DNA of 64,000 bases from Flavonifractor sp. AGMB03687 (lineage in GTDB: Bacteria > Bacillota > Clostridia > Oscillospirales > Oscillospiraceae). Positions within the stretch are counted from its first letter, which is position 1. Each line of letters opens with the position of its first letter. The DNA lies in contig NZ_JADKZI010000008.1 of NCBI RefSeq assembly GCF_017811815.1, positions 1 through 64,000 of the forward strand. Reading direction: 5' to 3'. Shown one piece after another: positions 1 through 7,825 of this stretch. The notes under the pieces were generated by a model. That model did not search any database. It saw only the letters and a list, made by a program, of their open reading frames with translations, and was not told where the DNA came from. A program made the translations under genes and the position numbers.

Positions 1-97
1 CCCAACGATCGGGGCCAGACGGGGCCCCCGGGCACCTACCCCTTGTGCGCCATGGTGTGGGGGGTGGGGGCGGCCCCTTTTTACCCCCCCCGGGGGG

Positions 98-118
98 GGT
101 GCTGCCACAGGCAGCACC
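98..118 (-). terminator. Hairpin downstream of the 130-456 gene
   Basis: A perfect 9-bp stem, GGTGCTGCC / GGCAGCACC, with a 3-nt loop lies just after the stop of the minus-strand gene. It is followed by a C-run and not a T-run, so it is a weak intrinsic terminator at best. In bases 1-97 I recognise nothing. Confidence 0.3.
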
Positions 119-129
119 ACCGCTTTTCC

Positions 130-456
130 TTACCCATCCTCCAGCAGGTCCCACAGCCGCAGTAGGGCGGCCAGCAGCACCAGCAGCGAGGCCCAGAAGT
201 TGACCTCACCGCCCCGGGTGCTCTCCTTCCTGCCCTGCACCCCCAGGCAGAAGAAGTACCCCAGGGCCAGAACCACCAGGGATGAGCTAACCAGCCTCAT
301 CCCCGTCACATCCGGGGCCTTGCCGTCCCGGCACAGCCCCCGCCGCTGTCGGTCTAGGGCCAGCCAGGACAGGCAGATGGACCCCAGCAGCACACTGAGA
401 AAGAACAGGGACCGGTCCGCCGTTTTAATCTGTTCCCGTAACGCCGTATCTTGCAT
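130..456 (-). CDS. Small three-helix membrane protein, unknown function
   Basis: A protein of 108 residues that I do not recognise. It has three hydrophobic segments (near SLFFLSVLLGSICLSWLAL, SSSLVVLALGYFFCLGV and FWASLLVLLAALLRLW) joined by short basic loops, so it should be an integral membrane protein. I chose the ATG at 456 because a GGGAGGGG ribosome-binding site lies about 9 nt upstream; an earlier in-frame ATG at 477 has no such site. The 3' strand of a strong GC hairpin (458-500) contains this ribosome-binding site, so its folding could mask translation as well as end transcription from the small ORF upstream. No function can be inferred. Confidence 0.5.
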   Translation of the reverse strand: MQDTALREQIKTADRSLFFLSVLLGSICLSWLALDRQRRGLCRDGKAPDVTGMRLVSSSLVVLALGYFFCLGVQGRKESTRGGEVNFWASLLVLLAALLRLWDLLEDG

Positions 457-457
457 C

Positions 458-500
458 AAAAGCCCCCCTCCCGCCATCTTATCGGCGGAAGGGGGGCTTT
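458..500 (-). terminator. GC-rich hairpin with TTTT tail overlapping the next gene's RBS
   Basis: On the minus strand AAAGCCCCCCTTCCGCC pairs with GGCGGGAGGGGGGCTTT across an 8-nt loop and runs into TTTTG. It follows the 27-aa ORF (511-594) and contains the ribosome-binding site of the gene starting at 456. It can act as a terminator or attenuator, or sequester the site. Confidence 0.6.
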
Positions 501-510
501 GTGCCGCCCA

Positions 511-594
511 TCAGGCAAAATACGCCAGGGCACTATGGGTGATCAGCCCGATGGCCAGCGCCAGAAACACCAGCAATACTCTGAGGACTTGCAC
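511..594 (-). CDS. 27-residue hydrophobic peptide, GTG start
   Basis: A very short ORF encoding a 27-residue peptide that is almost entirely one hydrophobic helix (VLRVLLVFLALAIGLITHSA) ending in YFA. Support: GGAGGAG lies 7 nt before the GTG; a likely promoter (TATAAT at 654-659) is about 60 nt upstream; and a strong hairpin follows the stop codon by about 10 nt. This gives a complete promoter-RBS-ORF-terminator unit. It resembles small bacterial membrane peptides (regulators of membrane enzymes, or type I toxins) in size only; I see no family signature. Peptide mass spectrometry or ribosome profiling would settle whether it is made. Confidence 0.42.
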   Translation of the reverse strand: MQVLRVLLVFLALAIGLITHSALAYFA

Positions 595-653
595 AGGAAC
601 GCTCCTCCAGAAAAAATATGAAACAAGCCTCCGCTTATTCCTACTATTTAAGT

Positions 654-681
654 ATTATATCAGGCTTCCGGATGCCGTCAG
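654..681 (-). promoter_or_regulatory. Sigma-A promoter for the 27-aa ORF
   Basis: On the minus strand CTGACG, a 16-nt spacer and TATAAT. The -10 is perfect and the -35 matches 4 of 6. Transcription would start near 647. Confidence 0.5.
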
Positions 682-714
682 GCATGGGGCCCCTCCAAAT
701 CCTGCCGCCGGGGG

Positions 715-1332
715 TCAGCACTCCACCCCCTCCAGGCGCATCACCGACACCTCGAAGGCGGTGCGCTGGCGGCTCTCGCCGTTTTCCAGCTTGGTGTAGG
801 CCCGGCTCTGGAGGCGGCCCTCCAGCCGCACGCCGTCCCCCACCTCCAGCTCGCCGCAGCAGCGGGCCAGGGCCCCCCAGGAGATGCAGGGTAAGTAGTC
901 CGCCCGACCGTACTTGCGGTTGACTGCCAGCATGAGATCGCAGATCTCCCGGCCCAGGGGGGTGCGCCGGAGCACCGGCGGCTTGCACAGCACCCCGGCC
1001 AGGGTGAGGCGGTTTTCGTTGGGCCCCTCCCCCGGCCGGAGGCTCTTGGCGTGGAGGGTAATCACCAGCTTGCTGCCGGTGCCGCTCTTGTTGTTGAAAG
1101 AGCGCACCTCCCCCTCCACCTCCACCGGCATGCCCGCCTTTACCGGACAGGTCTCCAGCATCTCCCGGGGGACAATGACGTTGATGGTGTCCTCCGACCC
1201 GGACAGCCGGAGAACGGTAAGGGGAAATGTGTCGTACACAACGCCGTGGGTCTCGTGGGACCACACCGGGTCCGCCGCAGCGGTGCCCCGGAGCAGTGCC
1301 CGGTTTTCATTCCATCCTGTCTGCATATCCAT
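715..1332 (-). CDS. SSB-like protein with tandem OB-fold regions
   Basis: A 205-residue protein resembling bacterial single-stranded DNA-binding (SSB/PriB-like) proteins. The second half shows the OB-fold pattern NRLTLAGVLCKPPVLRRTP, then DLMLAVNRKYGRADYLPC and VGDGVRLEGRLQSRAY, as in SSB strands around the W-G-x-x-A segment (here SWGALARCC). The first half (INVIVPREMLE, VEGEVRSFNN) looks like another beta-barrel. It would bind ssDNA in the cytoplasm. It lacks the acidic C-terminal DDDIPF-type tail of housekeeping SSB, so it is probably an accessory paralogue. The ATG at 1332 was chosen because AGGAG lies 5 nt upstream; a second ATG follows two codons later. Confidence 0.65.
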   Translation of the reverse strand: MDMQTGWNENRALLRGTAAADPVWSHETHGVVYDTFPLTVLRLSGSEDTINVIVPREMLETCPVKAGMPVEVEGEVRSFNNKSGTGSKLVITLHAKSLRPGEGPNENRLTLAGVLCKPPVLRRTPLGREICDLMLAVNRKYGRADYLPCISWGALARCCGELEVGDGVRLEGRLQSRAYTKLENGESRQRTAFEVSVMRLEGVEC

Positions 1333-1414
1333 CCACACTCCTGCCTGATTTCGATAGCTGTGGCATGTATATGCAGGTTTGTCCCTCACTATGCCCGCCG
1401 GATGAAGACAGCGG

Positions 1415-1444
1415 TTGACGGCACCCTCTCCTCTGGAGTATGAT
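1415..1444 (+). promoter_or_regulatory. Sigma-A promoter
   Basis: TTGACG (1415-1420), 18-nt spacer, TATGAT (1439-1444). The -10 contains the ATG at 1440, so that ATG cannot be the start codon. This moves the start of the downstream gene to the GTG at 1467. Confidence 0.65.
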
Positions 1445-1466
1445 AGGCAAAAGGGGTGTAGCAAGC

Positions 1467-1739
1467 GTGAACAAACATTTTAAGAATCTGACCTTTCCCA
1501 AGCTCTTCTTTATCTGGTTTACCTTCTTCTTTGTGCTGCTGATGATCAACATGCAGACGGTGAGAAGCGGTCTGCTGGCCAGTCTGTCCGGTGCGGTTCT
1601 GGGTGTGTTCCTCCTGATTTTCCCCATTCCGCCCCGCTCCTTCCAGCGCCGCTACGGCCCGGAGCGTGCCGTCAATGTCACCCGCATCATGGCGGTGGTC
1701 ATTATCGTCATCTCCTTTATCACCAAGATCAAGTTTTGA
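1467..1739 (+). CDS. Small membrane protein, unknown function, GTG start
   Basis: A 90-residue protein that I do not recognise. It has three hydrophobic segments (LFFIWFTFFFVLLMINM, LLASLSGAVLGVFLLIF, IMAVVIIVISFITKI) separated by a basic loop with PPRSFQRRYG, so it is an integral membrane protein. An upstream in-frame ATG at 1440 lies inside the -10 box of the likely promoter and cannot be used. GTG at 1467 has AAGGGG 10 nt upstream and begins with a basic stretch, so it is preferred. It is monocistronic, ending directly at a bidirectional terminator. Confidence 0.55.
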   Translation: MNKHFKNLTFPKLFFIWFTFFFVLLMINMQTVRSGLLASLSGAVLGVFLLIFPIPPRSFQRRYGPERAVNVTRIMAVVIIVISFITKIKF

Positions 1740-1775
1740 AAAAACGTCCAGCCCTGGGGGCTGGACGTTTTTTTA
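1740..1775. terminator. Bidirectional intrinsic terminator
   Basis: Stem ACGTCCAGCCC / GGGCTGGACGT flanked by A-run and T-run on both sides. It ends the plus-strand membrane gene and the minus-strand ethanolamine operon, whose last stop codon lies inside it. Confidence 0.9.
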
Positions 1776-2189
1776 CTGCTGATTCTGCCAGTCGGCGGGG
1801 TAGACGAAGTAGAGGAACCGGGCGTGGCCGGTGACCGAGAACTGGATCTCGCTGCCCTTGGGTATGTGGATCAGCTCCCCCGGCCCGGCGGACACCTTCT
1901 GCCCGTTGCACAGGATGTCCAGCCGCCCCTCCACCACATAGTCCATCTCGTCGTAGTTCAGGGTCCAGGGGAAGGTGGTGTCGGTCATCTCCATGATGCC
2001 CACCCCCAGCCGGGGGGACTGCTCCAGGGTAAACAGGTCCCGGGTGTATACCTTGTCACCGGGGTTGCCGGTGTTCATCCGGTGGGCCTCAGTGACGGTG
2101 AGGGCAGGCACCTTGACCGCCTGCACCCCACCGCCCAGGTGCTCCAGCAGCACTTGGCGGATGATCTCTTCCAGCTTACACTTATCCAT
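1773..2189 (-). CDS. eutQ: EutQ, ethanolamine utilization cupin/acetate kinase-like protein
   Basis: A 138-residue cupin of the EutQ family. The core beta-barrel shows MEMTDTTFPWTLNYDEMDYV, VEGRLDILCNGQ and GPGELIHIPKGSEIQF, the usual EutQ pattern. The N-terminus (CKLEEIIRQVLLEHLGGG) is a short amphipathic helix followed by a linker, like peptides that direct enzymes into bacterial microcompartments. Salmonella EutQ has been linked to acetate-kinase activity and compartment assembly. Last gene of the operon, overlapping eutH by 8 nt, with AAAGGAG 7 nt before the ATG, and ending inside a terminator. Confidence 0.88.
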   Translation of the reverse strand: MDKCKLEEIIRQVLLEHLGGGVQAVKVPALTVTEAHRMNTGNPGDKVYTRDLFTLEQSPRLGVGIMEMTDTTFPWTLNYDEMDYVVEGRLDILCNGQKVSAGPGELIHIPKGSEIQFSVTGHARFLYFVYPADWQNQQ

Positions 2190-3267
2190 GACCGGTCTCC
2201 TTTCGGGTGAGGAACATGGCCACCGCCACGGCAGTGACGCCGCCCACCAGCTTGCCCACGATCATGGGGAAGATCATGGTGGAGTCAAAGCCGGCGGTAA
2301 AGCCCAGATGGTCGCCGAACACGAAGGCCGCCGACACTGCAAAGGCCACATTGATGATCTTGCCCCGGCGGTCCATGTCGTGGAGCATCTGGAACATGGG
2401 GATGTTGTTGGCCAGGGTGGCCACCATGCCCGCCGCCGCCACGTCGTTCATGCCCAGCAGGCTGCCCAGCTTCATCAGAGGCTTTCTGAACACCTTGGTG
2501 ATGACGTACACCAGGGGGAAGGCCCCCGCCAACACGATGGCGATGTCGCCCACGATGGAGATACCCTCGTCAATGGAGTTGAGGCCGGGGATGATGGTGA
2601 GGGGGGTCAGTGCCTCAATGATGGCGGCCGCCAGGCCGATGGTGATGATGATAACGATGATGCGGCCAAAGACCTGGAACCCCTTCACCATGCCGTTAGG
2701 CACAAAGGCCAGGCCCAGGGCGATGAGCACCGCGAAGAGCACGATAGGCAGCAGGTTGCGCAGCACCATCATCACGGGGAAGCCCGCCACCAGGCCGCCC
2801 ACAAAGCTGCCGATGGGGATGGTGATGACGCCGGCCAGCACACCGGTGGCCAGGGCAGGCCGGTCCTCGGCCTTGATGATGCCCAGCCCCACCGGGATGG
2901 TAAAAACGATGGTGGGTCCCAGCATAGCCCCTACGATGAGGCCGCCGAACTGGCCTGCCTCCTCGGTGAGAGCCAGCTCTTGGGCCAGGGGCGCACCCCC
3001 CATGTCGTTGGCCAGGATGGTACCGGCGAACATGGCCGGGTCGGCCCCCAGGAACTGATAGAAGGGCACCACCACCGGCCGCAGCAGGTTGGCCAGCACC
3101 GGGGCCAGACAGATGATGCCGATCATGGCCAAAGCCAAAGAGCCCATGGCCATGATGCCCTCCTCAAACTTCTCGCCCAGCCCGAAGCGGTTGCCCAAAA
3201 TGCGGTCGATGGCGCCCAGCGCCATGAACACCACCATCAGGTAGACGATGATCTCATTGATGGACAT
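2182..3267 (-). CDS. eutH: EutH, ethanolamine permease
   Basis: A 361-residue integral membrane protein with about ten hydrophobic helices, matching the EutH family throughout (MSINEIIVYLMVVFMALGAI at the N-terminus, AGTILANDMGGAPLAQEL, FGDHLGFTAGFDSTM near the C-terminus). EutH helps ethanolamine cross the inner membrane when external levels or pH are low. It lies between the shell gene eutN and eutQ; the start ATG has AAAGGGG about 7 nt upstream. Length is normal for the family and I see no damage. Confidence 0.93.
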   Translation of the reverse strand: MSINEIIVYLMVVFMALGAIDRILGNRFGLGEKFEEGIMAMGSLALAMIGIICLAPVLANLLRPVVVPFYQFLGADPAMFAGTILANDMGGAPLAQELALTEEAGQFGGLIVGAMLGPTIVFTIPVGLGIIKAEDRPALATGVLAGVITIPIGSFVGGLVAGFPVMMVLRNLLPIVLFAVLIALGLAFVPNGMVKGFQVFGRIIVIIITIGLAAAIIEALTPLTIIPGLNSIDEGISIVGDIAIVLAGAFPLVYVITKVFRKPLMKLGSLLGMNDVAAAGMVATLANNIPMFQMLHDMDRRGKIINVAFAVSAAFVFGDHLGFTAGFDSTMIFPMIVGKLVGGVTAVAVAMFLTRKETGHG

Positions 3268-3288
3268 ATTCTGTCCCCTTTCTTTTCC

Positions 3289-3519
3289 CTACGGGTCAAT
3301 GATGCCCACGATGGCAGCGTCCACGGGGATATTGCCCCCCGCCGCCAGCCGGGCGGCGCCGCCGGTGGCGATGAGAACCCGCTCGCCCTCACCGGCGCCC
3401 ACGCAGTCGGCACACACCAGCAGTCTGTCCCCCACCTCCACCGTCAGAAAGGTCTGACCGGTGAGGTTGGGGGCCTTTTTTGTGGCCCACACCTTACCGG
3501 CCACCTGTCCCAGCAACAC
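3289..3519 (-). CDS. eutN: EutN/CcmL-type microcompartment vertex protein, GTG start
   Basis: A 76-residue pentameric vertex protein (BMC-P) that closes the corners of the ethanolamine microcompartment. The family pattern is clear: LLGQVAGKVWATKKAPNLTG, then LLVCADCVGAGEGERVLIATG, then NIPVDAAIVGIID. It begins with GTG at 3519, inside the end of the preceding gene (26-nt overlap), with a purine-rich GGGAGATGGGG upstream. Only one BMC-P gene is present, enough to build all vertices. Confidence 0.9.
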   Translation of the reverse strand: MLLGQVAGKVWATKKAPNLTGQTFLTVEVGDRLLVCADCVGAGEGERVLIATGGAARLAAGGNIPVDAAIVGIIDP

Positions 3520-3766
3520 AGATCCCCATCTCCCTCAGCTGCCGCTCCAGAGACAGGCAGCGGCGATAGATTGACGGCGGGGCGGTACGGCGGTAGAGCC
3601 GGTACTCCAGCGCCCGCCGCTCCAGGCACACCCTGGCTCCCGCCAGCAGGGCGGCCAGCACCTCAGTCTCTCCCGGGCTGCCGGGCGCCAGGGCAGCCAG
3701 CCGTCCCATGGCCCCCACCGGCAGCCAGGTGATGACCAGGGTGCGCCCCCGCCACTCCAGCCTCAT
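3494..3766 (-). CDS. Small protein of the eut operon, unknown function
   Basis: A 90-residue basic protein I cannot name. It starts with MRLEWRGRTLVITWLP, has an Ala/Leu-rich middle and an Arg-rich helical C-terminus (CLERRALEYRLYRRTAPPSI). Its ATG overlaps the TGA of the PduL gene (ATGA) and its 3' end overlaps eutN, so it is tightly coupled within the operon. Short uncharacterised genes occupy this place in some clostridial eut and pdu loci, and PduM-like assembly factors are one possibility, but no motif proves it. Confidence 0.6.
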   Translation of the reverse strand: MRLEWRGRTLVITWLPVGAMGRLAALAPGSPGETEVLAALLAGARVCLERRALEYRLYRRTAPPSIYRRCLSLERQLREMGICVAGTGGR

Positions 3767-4386
3767 GGCAGAAGCAGGGCCCGGTCCCCTTTTTTGAATC
3801 CGCAGGCGTTGGCCTCGTCGTAGTCAATGTGGGCGAAGGTGGCGAACTGGGGGGACACCCGCACCTCCACCCCCTCAAAGGTCAGGGGCCGCCCGGTGAG
3901 GCACTTGAGCCGCACCTCCCGACCATTCTCCACCCCGAAGCGGGCGGCGTCCTCCGGGGTCATGTGGATGTGCCGCTTGGCGGCAATGACCCCCCGGTCC
4001 AGACGGAGCACCCGGTCCCCGCTGCGCAGGGTGATGCCGGGGGTGCCCTCAATGTCCCCTGACAGCCGCACCGGGGGCGTAATGCCCAGCACCACGCCGT
4101 CGGTGAGGGAGATCTCCACCTGGCTCTCCTTCCGCTCGGGGCCCAGCACCACCACGTTGGGGATGGACCCTTTGGGCCCCTCCAGGGTGACCCGCTGGGC
4201 GCACACGAACTGTCCCGGCTGGGACAAATCTTTTACCCGGGTCAGCCGGAAGCCGGGGCCGAAGAGGGTCTCCAGGTCGGCCTGGGACAGGTGGACATGG
4301 CGGCCGCTGGCCTCCACCTCCACCATCAAGCGGCGGACGATCTGCTCCGCCAGGGCCTCGATATTGACATTATTCAGCGTGTTCAT
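3763..4386 (-). CDS. pduL: PduL-type phosphotransacylase (EutD function)
   Basis: A 207-residue PduL-family phosphate acyltransferase, which converts acetyl-CoA and phosphate to acetyl-phosphate and CoA inside the microcompartment. This recycles CoA for EutE. The paired zinc-binding HxH motifs are visible (GRHVHLSQADLE near residue 28 and AAKRHIHMTPEDA near 134), along with SIPNVVVLGPERKESQVEIS and FATFAHIDYDEANACGF. The N-terminus (MNTLNNVNIEALAEQIVRRL) is an amphipathic helix typical of an encapsulation peptide. It replaces the unrelated Pta-type EutD of enterobacteria. Overlaps eutT by 17 nt. Confidence 0.92.
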   Translation of the reverse strand: MNTLNNVNIEALAEQIVRRLMVEVEASGRHVHLSQADLETLFGPGFRLTRVKDLSQPGQFVCAQRVTLEGPKGSIPNVVVLGPERKESQVEISLTDGVVLGITPPVRLSGDIEGTPGITLRSGDRVLRLDRGVIAAKRHIHMTPEDAARFGVENGREVRLKCLTGRPLTFEGVEVRVSPQFATFAHIDYDEANACGFKKGDRALLLP

Positions 4387-5095
4387 AGCGTCCCGCCTTT
4401 AGCTTGATCATCAAGATCCACATGAGGGAGGACAGCCGGTTCAGGGCCAGGATGATGTCCCCCCGGGTCACGTTGCCCTCCACATCTTTGAAGGCGGCAT
4501 AGGCCGAAAGCTCGGCCTGCCGCACCATAGTGCGCACCTTGTTCACCGCCAGCAGGGCAGGCCCGTCGGTGTAGGCGGGCAGGAAGTGGGGCTGGCCCAG
4601 GTACTTGTCCGGGTAGTGGGAGTACTCCCGCAGCTGCCCGGCGTCGTAGCCGCACAAATTTAACTCCCCCACCGGCTCGTCCAGCACGTCGCAGCGGATG
4701 AGCCGCCGCACCAGGGCCAGGGCCTCTTCCAGCTCCTTCACCAGAGCCGGGTACTCATGGGATGCCTGTTGGGCCAGCATAATCTCCCCCTCCAGAGCGT
4801 CGATCATGCCTCGGAAGGCGATGCGGGGGTGGTCCTTGCGCACCAGGATATTGCCCTTGAGATGGGTCATGTGCTCCGGCTTTTCGTTCAAGGTAGCCCC
4901 AAAGAGGGTTCGGTACTTGGCAGCGGCAGGAGCAGCTGAATCATCCCGGCCTTGGGGAAAGACCGCCTGGATCTTGTGGGCAGCCAGCCAGTCCCGGGCC
5001 CCGGGGGTCAGCTTCTGGTCACGGTTGACCACCACTGGCCCCCGGGTGCCGTTGTCCGACATGCGGCGCACGTCCTCACGGGTAAGCAGCTCCAT
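4370..5095 (-). CDS. eutT: EutT, corrinoid adenosyltransferase
   Basis: A 241-residue ATP:cob(I)alamin adenosyltransferase, making the adenosylcobalamin cofactor of ethanolamine ammonia-lyase. Family features are HLKGNILVRKDHPRIAFRG and the helical bundle IDALEGEIMLAQQA / ELEEALALVRRLIRCDVLDE. The CCxxC metal motif of Salmonella EutT, expected just before HLKG, is absent, so this looks like the metal-independent subtype. The N-terminal 60 residues (LTREDVRRMSDNG, LTPGARDWLAAHKI) form a small separate domain common to EutT. ATG directly follows the eutM stop. Confidence 0.88.
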   Translation of the reverse strand: MELLTREDVRRMSDNGTRGPVVVNRDQKLTPGARDWLAAHKIQAVFPQGRDDSAAPAAAKYRTLFGATLNEKPEHMTHLKGNILVRKDHPRIAFRGMIDALEGEIMLAQQASHEYPALVKELEEALALVRRLIRCDVLDEPVGELNLCGYDAGQLREYSHYPDKYLGQPHFLPAYTDGPALLAVNKVRTMVRQAELSAYAAFKDVEGNVTRGDIILALNRLSSLMWILMIKLKAGRYEHAE

Positions 5096-5704
5096 TTATT
5101 CGCTCATGCCCTCGCCGGCGTGGGGCAGGATGTGGTCCACCTCGGCGTGGGGGCGGGGAATGACGTGGACGGAAATCAGCTCGCCCACCTTCTCAGCGGC
5201 GGCGGCGCCCGCGTCGGTGGCGGCGTTGACGGCCCCCACGTCACCCCGGACCATGACGGTCACCAGACCGCCGCCTACCTGCTCCTTGCCCACCAGCTGC
5301 ACATTGGCGGCCTTCACCATAGCGTCGGCGGCCTCAATGGCCCCCACCAGTCCCTTGGTCTCCACCATACCCAGCGCATTTGTATTTGCCATGTTCTGTT
5401 TCCTCCTGTCAGTTGTCTGTTTCATGGGCTCCACCGGTTGGGCGGGAGCCGCCTTACTTTTTCTGCCCCGGCCCGATTGGGCCTTCTTTTTTGGCTCCTG
5501 CCGGGGCATTTCGGCCACCGGCATATGGGGGGCTCCCCCGGCCTCGCCGGCCTCCTCCCCGTTGGCGGCCTGGACCGGGTGCTCCATATCCTCCTCCAGT
5601 CCCTCTGGCTTCTCGGCCAGCAGGGCATTGGTCAGGTTCTGGGCCTCCTGCAAAATGGCCTCATGGGGGTCCAGCAGTACGCCATCGGCGTTGACCTCGC
5701 TCAT
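5096..5704 (-). CDS. eutM: EutM-like BMC-H shell protein with 104-residue N-terminal extension
   Basis: The C-terminal 98 residues (from [20 protein letters not shown], start codon at 5392) are a normal hexameric BMC-H shell protein, closest to Eut[54 protein letters not shown]. The same frame stays open for 104 codons upstream to an ATG at 5704, which has GGGGAGG 10 nt before it and follows the eutE stop by one base. The extension is acidic then basic and disordered-looking (a helix near [19 protein letters not shown], then [20 protein letters not shown]). Both starts look usable, so a long and a short form may be made. The core assignment is secure; the extension may be a real shell-interior tail. 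Confidence 0.88.
   Translation of the reverse strand: MSEVNADGVLLDPHEAILQEAQNLTNALLAEKPEGLEEDMEHPVQAANGEEAGEAGGAPHMPVAEMPRQEPKKKAQSGRGRKSKAAPAQPVEPMKQTTDRRKQNMANTNALGMVETKGLVGAIEAADAMVKAANVQLVGKEQVGGGLVTVMVRGDVGAVNAATDAGAAAAEKVGELISVHVIPRPHAEVDHILPHAGEGMSE
5390..5407 (-). promoter_or_regulatory. Internal RBS and ATG for short EutM
   Basis: AGGAGG lies 9 nt before the ATG at 5392 within the extended eutM frame. This is a stronger site than that of the upstream start, so the canonical-length shell protein is probably translated from here. Confidence 0.65.
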
Positions 5705-5705
5705 C

Positions 5706-7163
5706 TTATCTCAGCCTCCCCATGATCTGCTCCACCAGCCGGTTGAGCAGCGCCTCGTCCACGGTGCAGGTCGCGGTGGAGAGCGGACTGCCGCCCCGCA
5801 GCTCCTCCAGCTCCTTCACGCCCCAGGCCACCCGCTTGATGTTGATGAGGTCCAGAGGGCCGATGTTGTTGGAGGAGGACGACCCGCCCACCGCGCCGCA
5901 GCCCAGGGTAAGGGCGGGGAACAGGCAGGTGGTGGCCCCGATGCCGCCCAGGGCGGAGGGGGTGTTCACCAGCACCCGGCTGGCGGGGACAGCGGCGGCG
6001 AACCGCTTGGCCACCTGTTCGTCCTCGGTGTGGATGGAGAAGGTGTGACCCGCCCCCTCCCACTCCAGGATCTCGATGCAGCGGTTGAGCACCGCCTCCT
6101 CGTTGGGCTCCACAAAGCAGCCCAGGATGAGGCCCAGCTTCTCGCTGGAGTAGGGATGGCCCTTGCCCACCCCGGTCTCCCGGGCCACCAGCACCCGGGC
6201 GGAGGGGGGCACCCGATTTAAGCCCGCCAGCTGGGCCACGGTGGCCACGCTCTTGCCCACGATGGCGGGGTTCATGGTGCCGTTGGCCCGCAGGATGAAG
6301 CGGGAGAGCTGCTTTGTCTCCTCCTCATCCAGCAGATAGGCCCCCTGGGCCCGGAGGGCGGCTTTCACCGCCGGTTCCATCCGGGCCTCCATGATGACGC
6401 TCTGTTCGCTGGCGCAGATGGTGCCGTTGTCAAAGGTCTTGGAGTCCAGGATGCGCTTCACCGCCTGCTCCACGTTGGCGGTGTGGTGGATATAGGCCGG
6501 GCCGTTGCCGGCGCCCACGCCGATGGCGGGGGTGCCGGAGGAGTAGGCCGCCTTCACCATGGCCGCGCCGCCGGTGGCCAGGATAAGCCGGGTGGTGTCG
6601 TGGCGCATGAGGGCGTTGGTGGCCTCGATGGTGGGGGTGGTGATGCAGGAGATGGCCCCTGCCGGTGCCCCCGCCTCCTCCGCCGCCCGGCGGATCACGT
6701 TTACCGTCTCCTGGATGCAGTTGGCCGCACCGGGATGGGGGGAGAACACGATGGGGTTGCCCGCCTTCATGCAGATCATGGCCTTGTAGATCACGGTGGA
6801 GGTGGGATTGGTGGAGGGCACCAGACCGGCCACCACACCCACCGGCACGCCGATGTCCACCGTTCGGTGCTCCCTATCCTCGGCCAGGATACCGTGGGTC
6901 TTCTGGTCCCGAATGGCCTCGTACAAGGTCACCGCCGCGAAGCGGTTTTTGATCTCCTTGTCCTCCTTCCGGCCGAAGCCGGTCTCCTCCACCGCCATGT
7001 CGGCCAGCCGCCGGGCATGCTGGGCCCCGGCCCGGGAGATGGCCGCCGTGATGGCGTCCAGCTGTTCCTGGGTCATGACGGCCAGAGCCCTCTGGGCCTT
7101 TCGAGCCTGGGCCAGCAGGTCCCGGACCTCCTGAACCGATCTCAGATCTTTATCAAATTCCAT
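5706..7163 (-). CDS. eutE: EutE, acetylating acetaldehyde dehydrogenase
   Basis: A 485-residue CoA-acylating aldehyde dehydrogenase that oxidises acetaldehyde to acetyl-CoA with NAD+ inside the microcompartment. The catalytic cysteine lies in [13 protein letters not shown] (near residue 248); other family blocks are [35 protein letters not shown] and [20 protein letters not shown]. The N-terminus ([20 protein letters not shown]) is a predicted encapsulation helix. AAGGAGG stands 9 nt before the ATG; 4 nt separate it from eutL. Length is typical. Confidence 0.94.
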   Translation of the reverse strand: MEFDKDLRSVQEVRDLLAQARKAQRALAVMTQEQLDAITAAISRAGAQHARRLADMAVEETGFGRKEDKEIKNRFAAVTLYEAIRDQKTHGILAEDREHRTVDIGVPVGVVAGLVPSTNPTSTVIYKAMICMKAGNPIVFSPHPGAANCIQETVNVIRRAAEEAGAPAGAISCITTPTIEATNALMRHDTTRLILATGGAAMVKAAYSSGTPAIGVGAGNGPAYIHHTANVEQAVKRILDSKTFDNGTICASEQSVIMEARMEPAVKAALRAQGAYLLDEEETKQLSRFILRANGTMNPAIVGKSVATVAQLAGLNRVPPSARVLVARETGVGKGHPYSSEKLGLILGCFVEPNEEAVLNRCIEILEWEGAGHTFSIHTEDEQVAKRFAAAVPASRVLVNTPSALGGIGATTCLFPALTLGCGAVGGSSSSNNIGPLDLINIKRVAWGVKELEELRGGSPLSTATCTVDEALLNRLVEQIMGRLR

Positions 7164-7167
7164 AGGA

Positions 7168-7821
7168 TCACACCTCCTTGGGATGGTCCGCCACCGCCTT
7201 CACCGCCTCGGCAAAGGCGGCTGCCGCCGCGTCGCAGGCACTCTGGGTGCCGGTGAGCAGGCCGCCGCCGAAGTTGGTTTCGCTGGGGGGCTCAAAGAGG
7301 GCCACCAGCTCCACATCGGAGGCCTTCATGGCTTCGTCCAGTCCCACCATGGCCTCCAGGGGCGGGGCGATGAGGTAGGCCAGCGCCTCCCCCTCCCGCA
7401 CCCCCGCCACCTTGGACAGATAGGTCCCGGTGCGGGAGACGGTGTGGGCGAAGTAGATGACGGAGTCGTCCTGGTTGGCGGAGCGGAACCCCGCCCCGCT
7501 GTTCATGAAGTCCACGCAGGCCCGCAGGCCGGACTGGACCTCCGCCGGGTTGGGCCCGGCCAGGATGCCGATGACCTCACCGGCCAGGGCGGTGGAGGCA
7601 TTGGCAGCCCCGGCATAGAGGGACTTGCCGTATACCACCTCCACCGCCGCCGCCTTGGTGGCCTCGTCCAGGGCGCAGTAGGTCATGTCGTCGCTGTCGG
7701 CGGTGATGAGGCCGATGGAACGGTACTGCCGGGGCAGGCCCAGCTTCTTGGCCAAGGTCTCGCTGACGTTGGCAATGGTGCGGGTGGCCAGCACCTTGGC
7801 CGGGATCAGATCGCCTACCAT
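7168..7821 (-). CDS. eutL: EutL, tandem-domain BMC shell protein
   Basis: A 217-residue shell protein with two circularly permuted BMC folds (BMC-T), forming trimers with a gated central pore. Family blocks are AKVLATRTIANVSETLAKKL, IGLITADSDDMTYCALDEAT, KSLYAGAANASTALAGEVIG, YLIAPPLEAMVGLDEAMK and FEPPSETNFGGGLLTGTQSA. It lies between eutC and eutE with 4-nt gaps, so it is translationally linked to both. Length equals that of Salmonella EutL. Confidence 0.95.
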   Translation of the reverse strand: MVGDLIPAKVLATRTIANVSETLAKKLGLPRQYRSIGLITADSDDMTYCALDEATKAAAVEVVYGKSLYAGAANASTALAGEVIGILAGPNPAEVQSGLRACVDFMNSGAGFRSANQDDSVIYFAHTVSRTGTYLSKVAGVREGEALAYLIAPPLEAMVGLDEAMKASDVELVALFEPPSETNFGGGLLTGTQSACDAAAAAFAEAVKAVADHPKEV

Positions 7822-7825
7822 AGAA

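Noticed and set aside
1440-1466. ATG at 1440 as start of the plus-strand membrane protein
   Set aside because: It is part of the TATGAT -10 box of the likely promoter, so it would not be in the transcript.
1975-3732. Plus-strand open frame across eutQ, eutH and eutN
   Set aside because: His/Asp-rich antisense translation with no domain; minus-strand genes are unmistakable.
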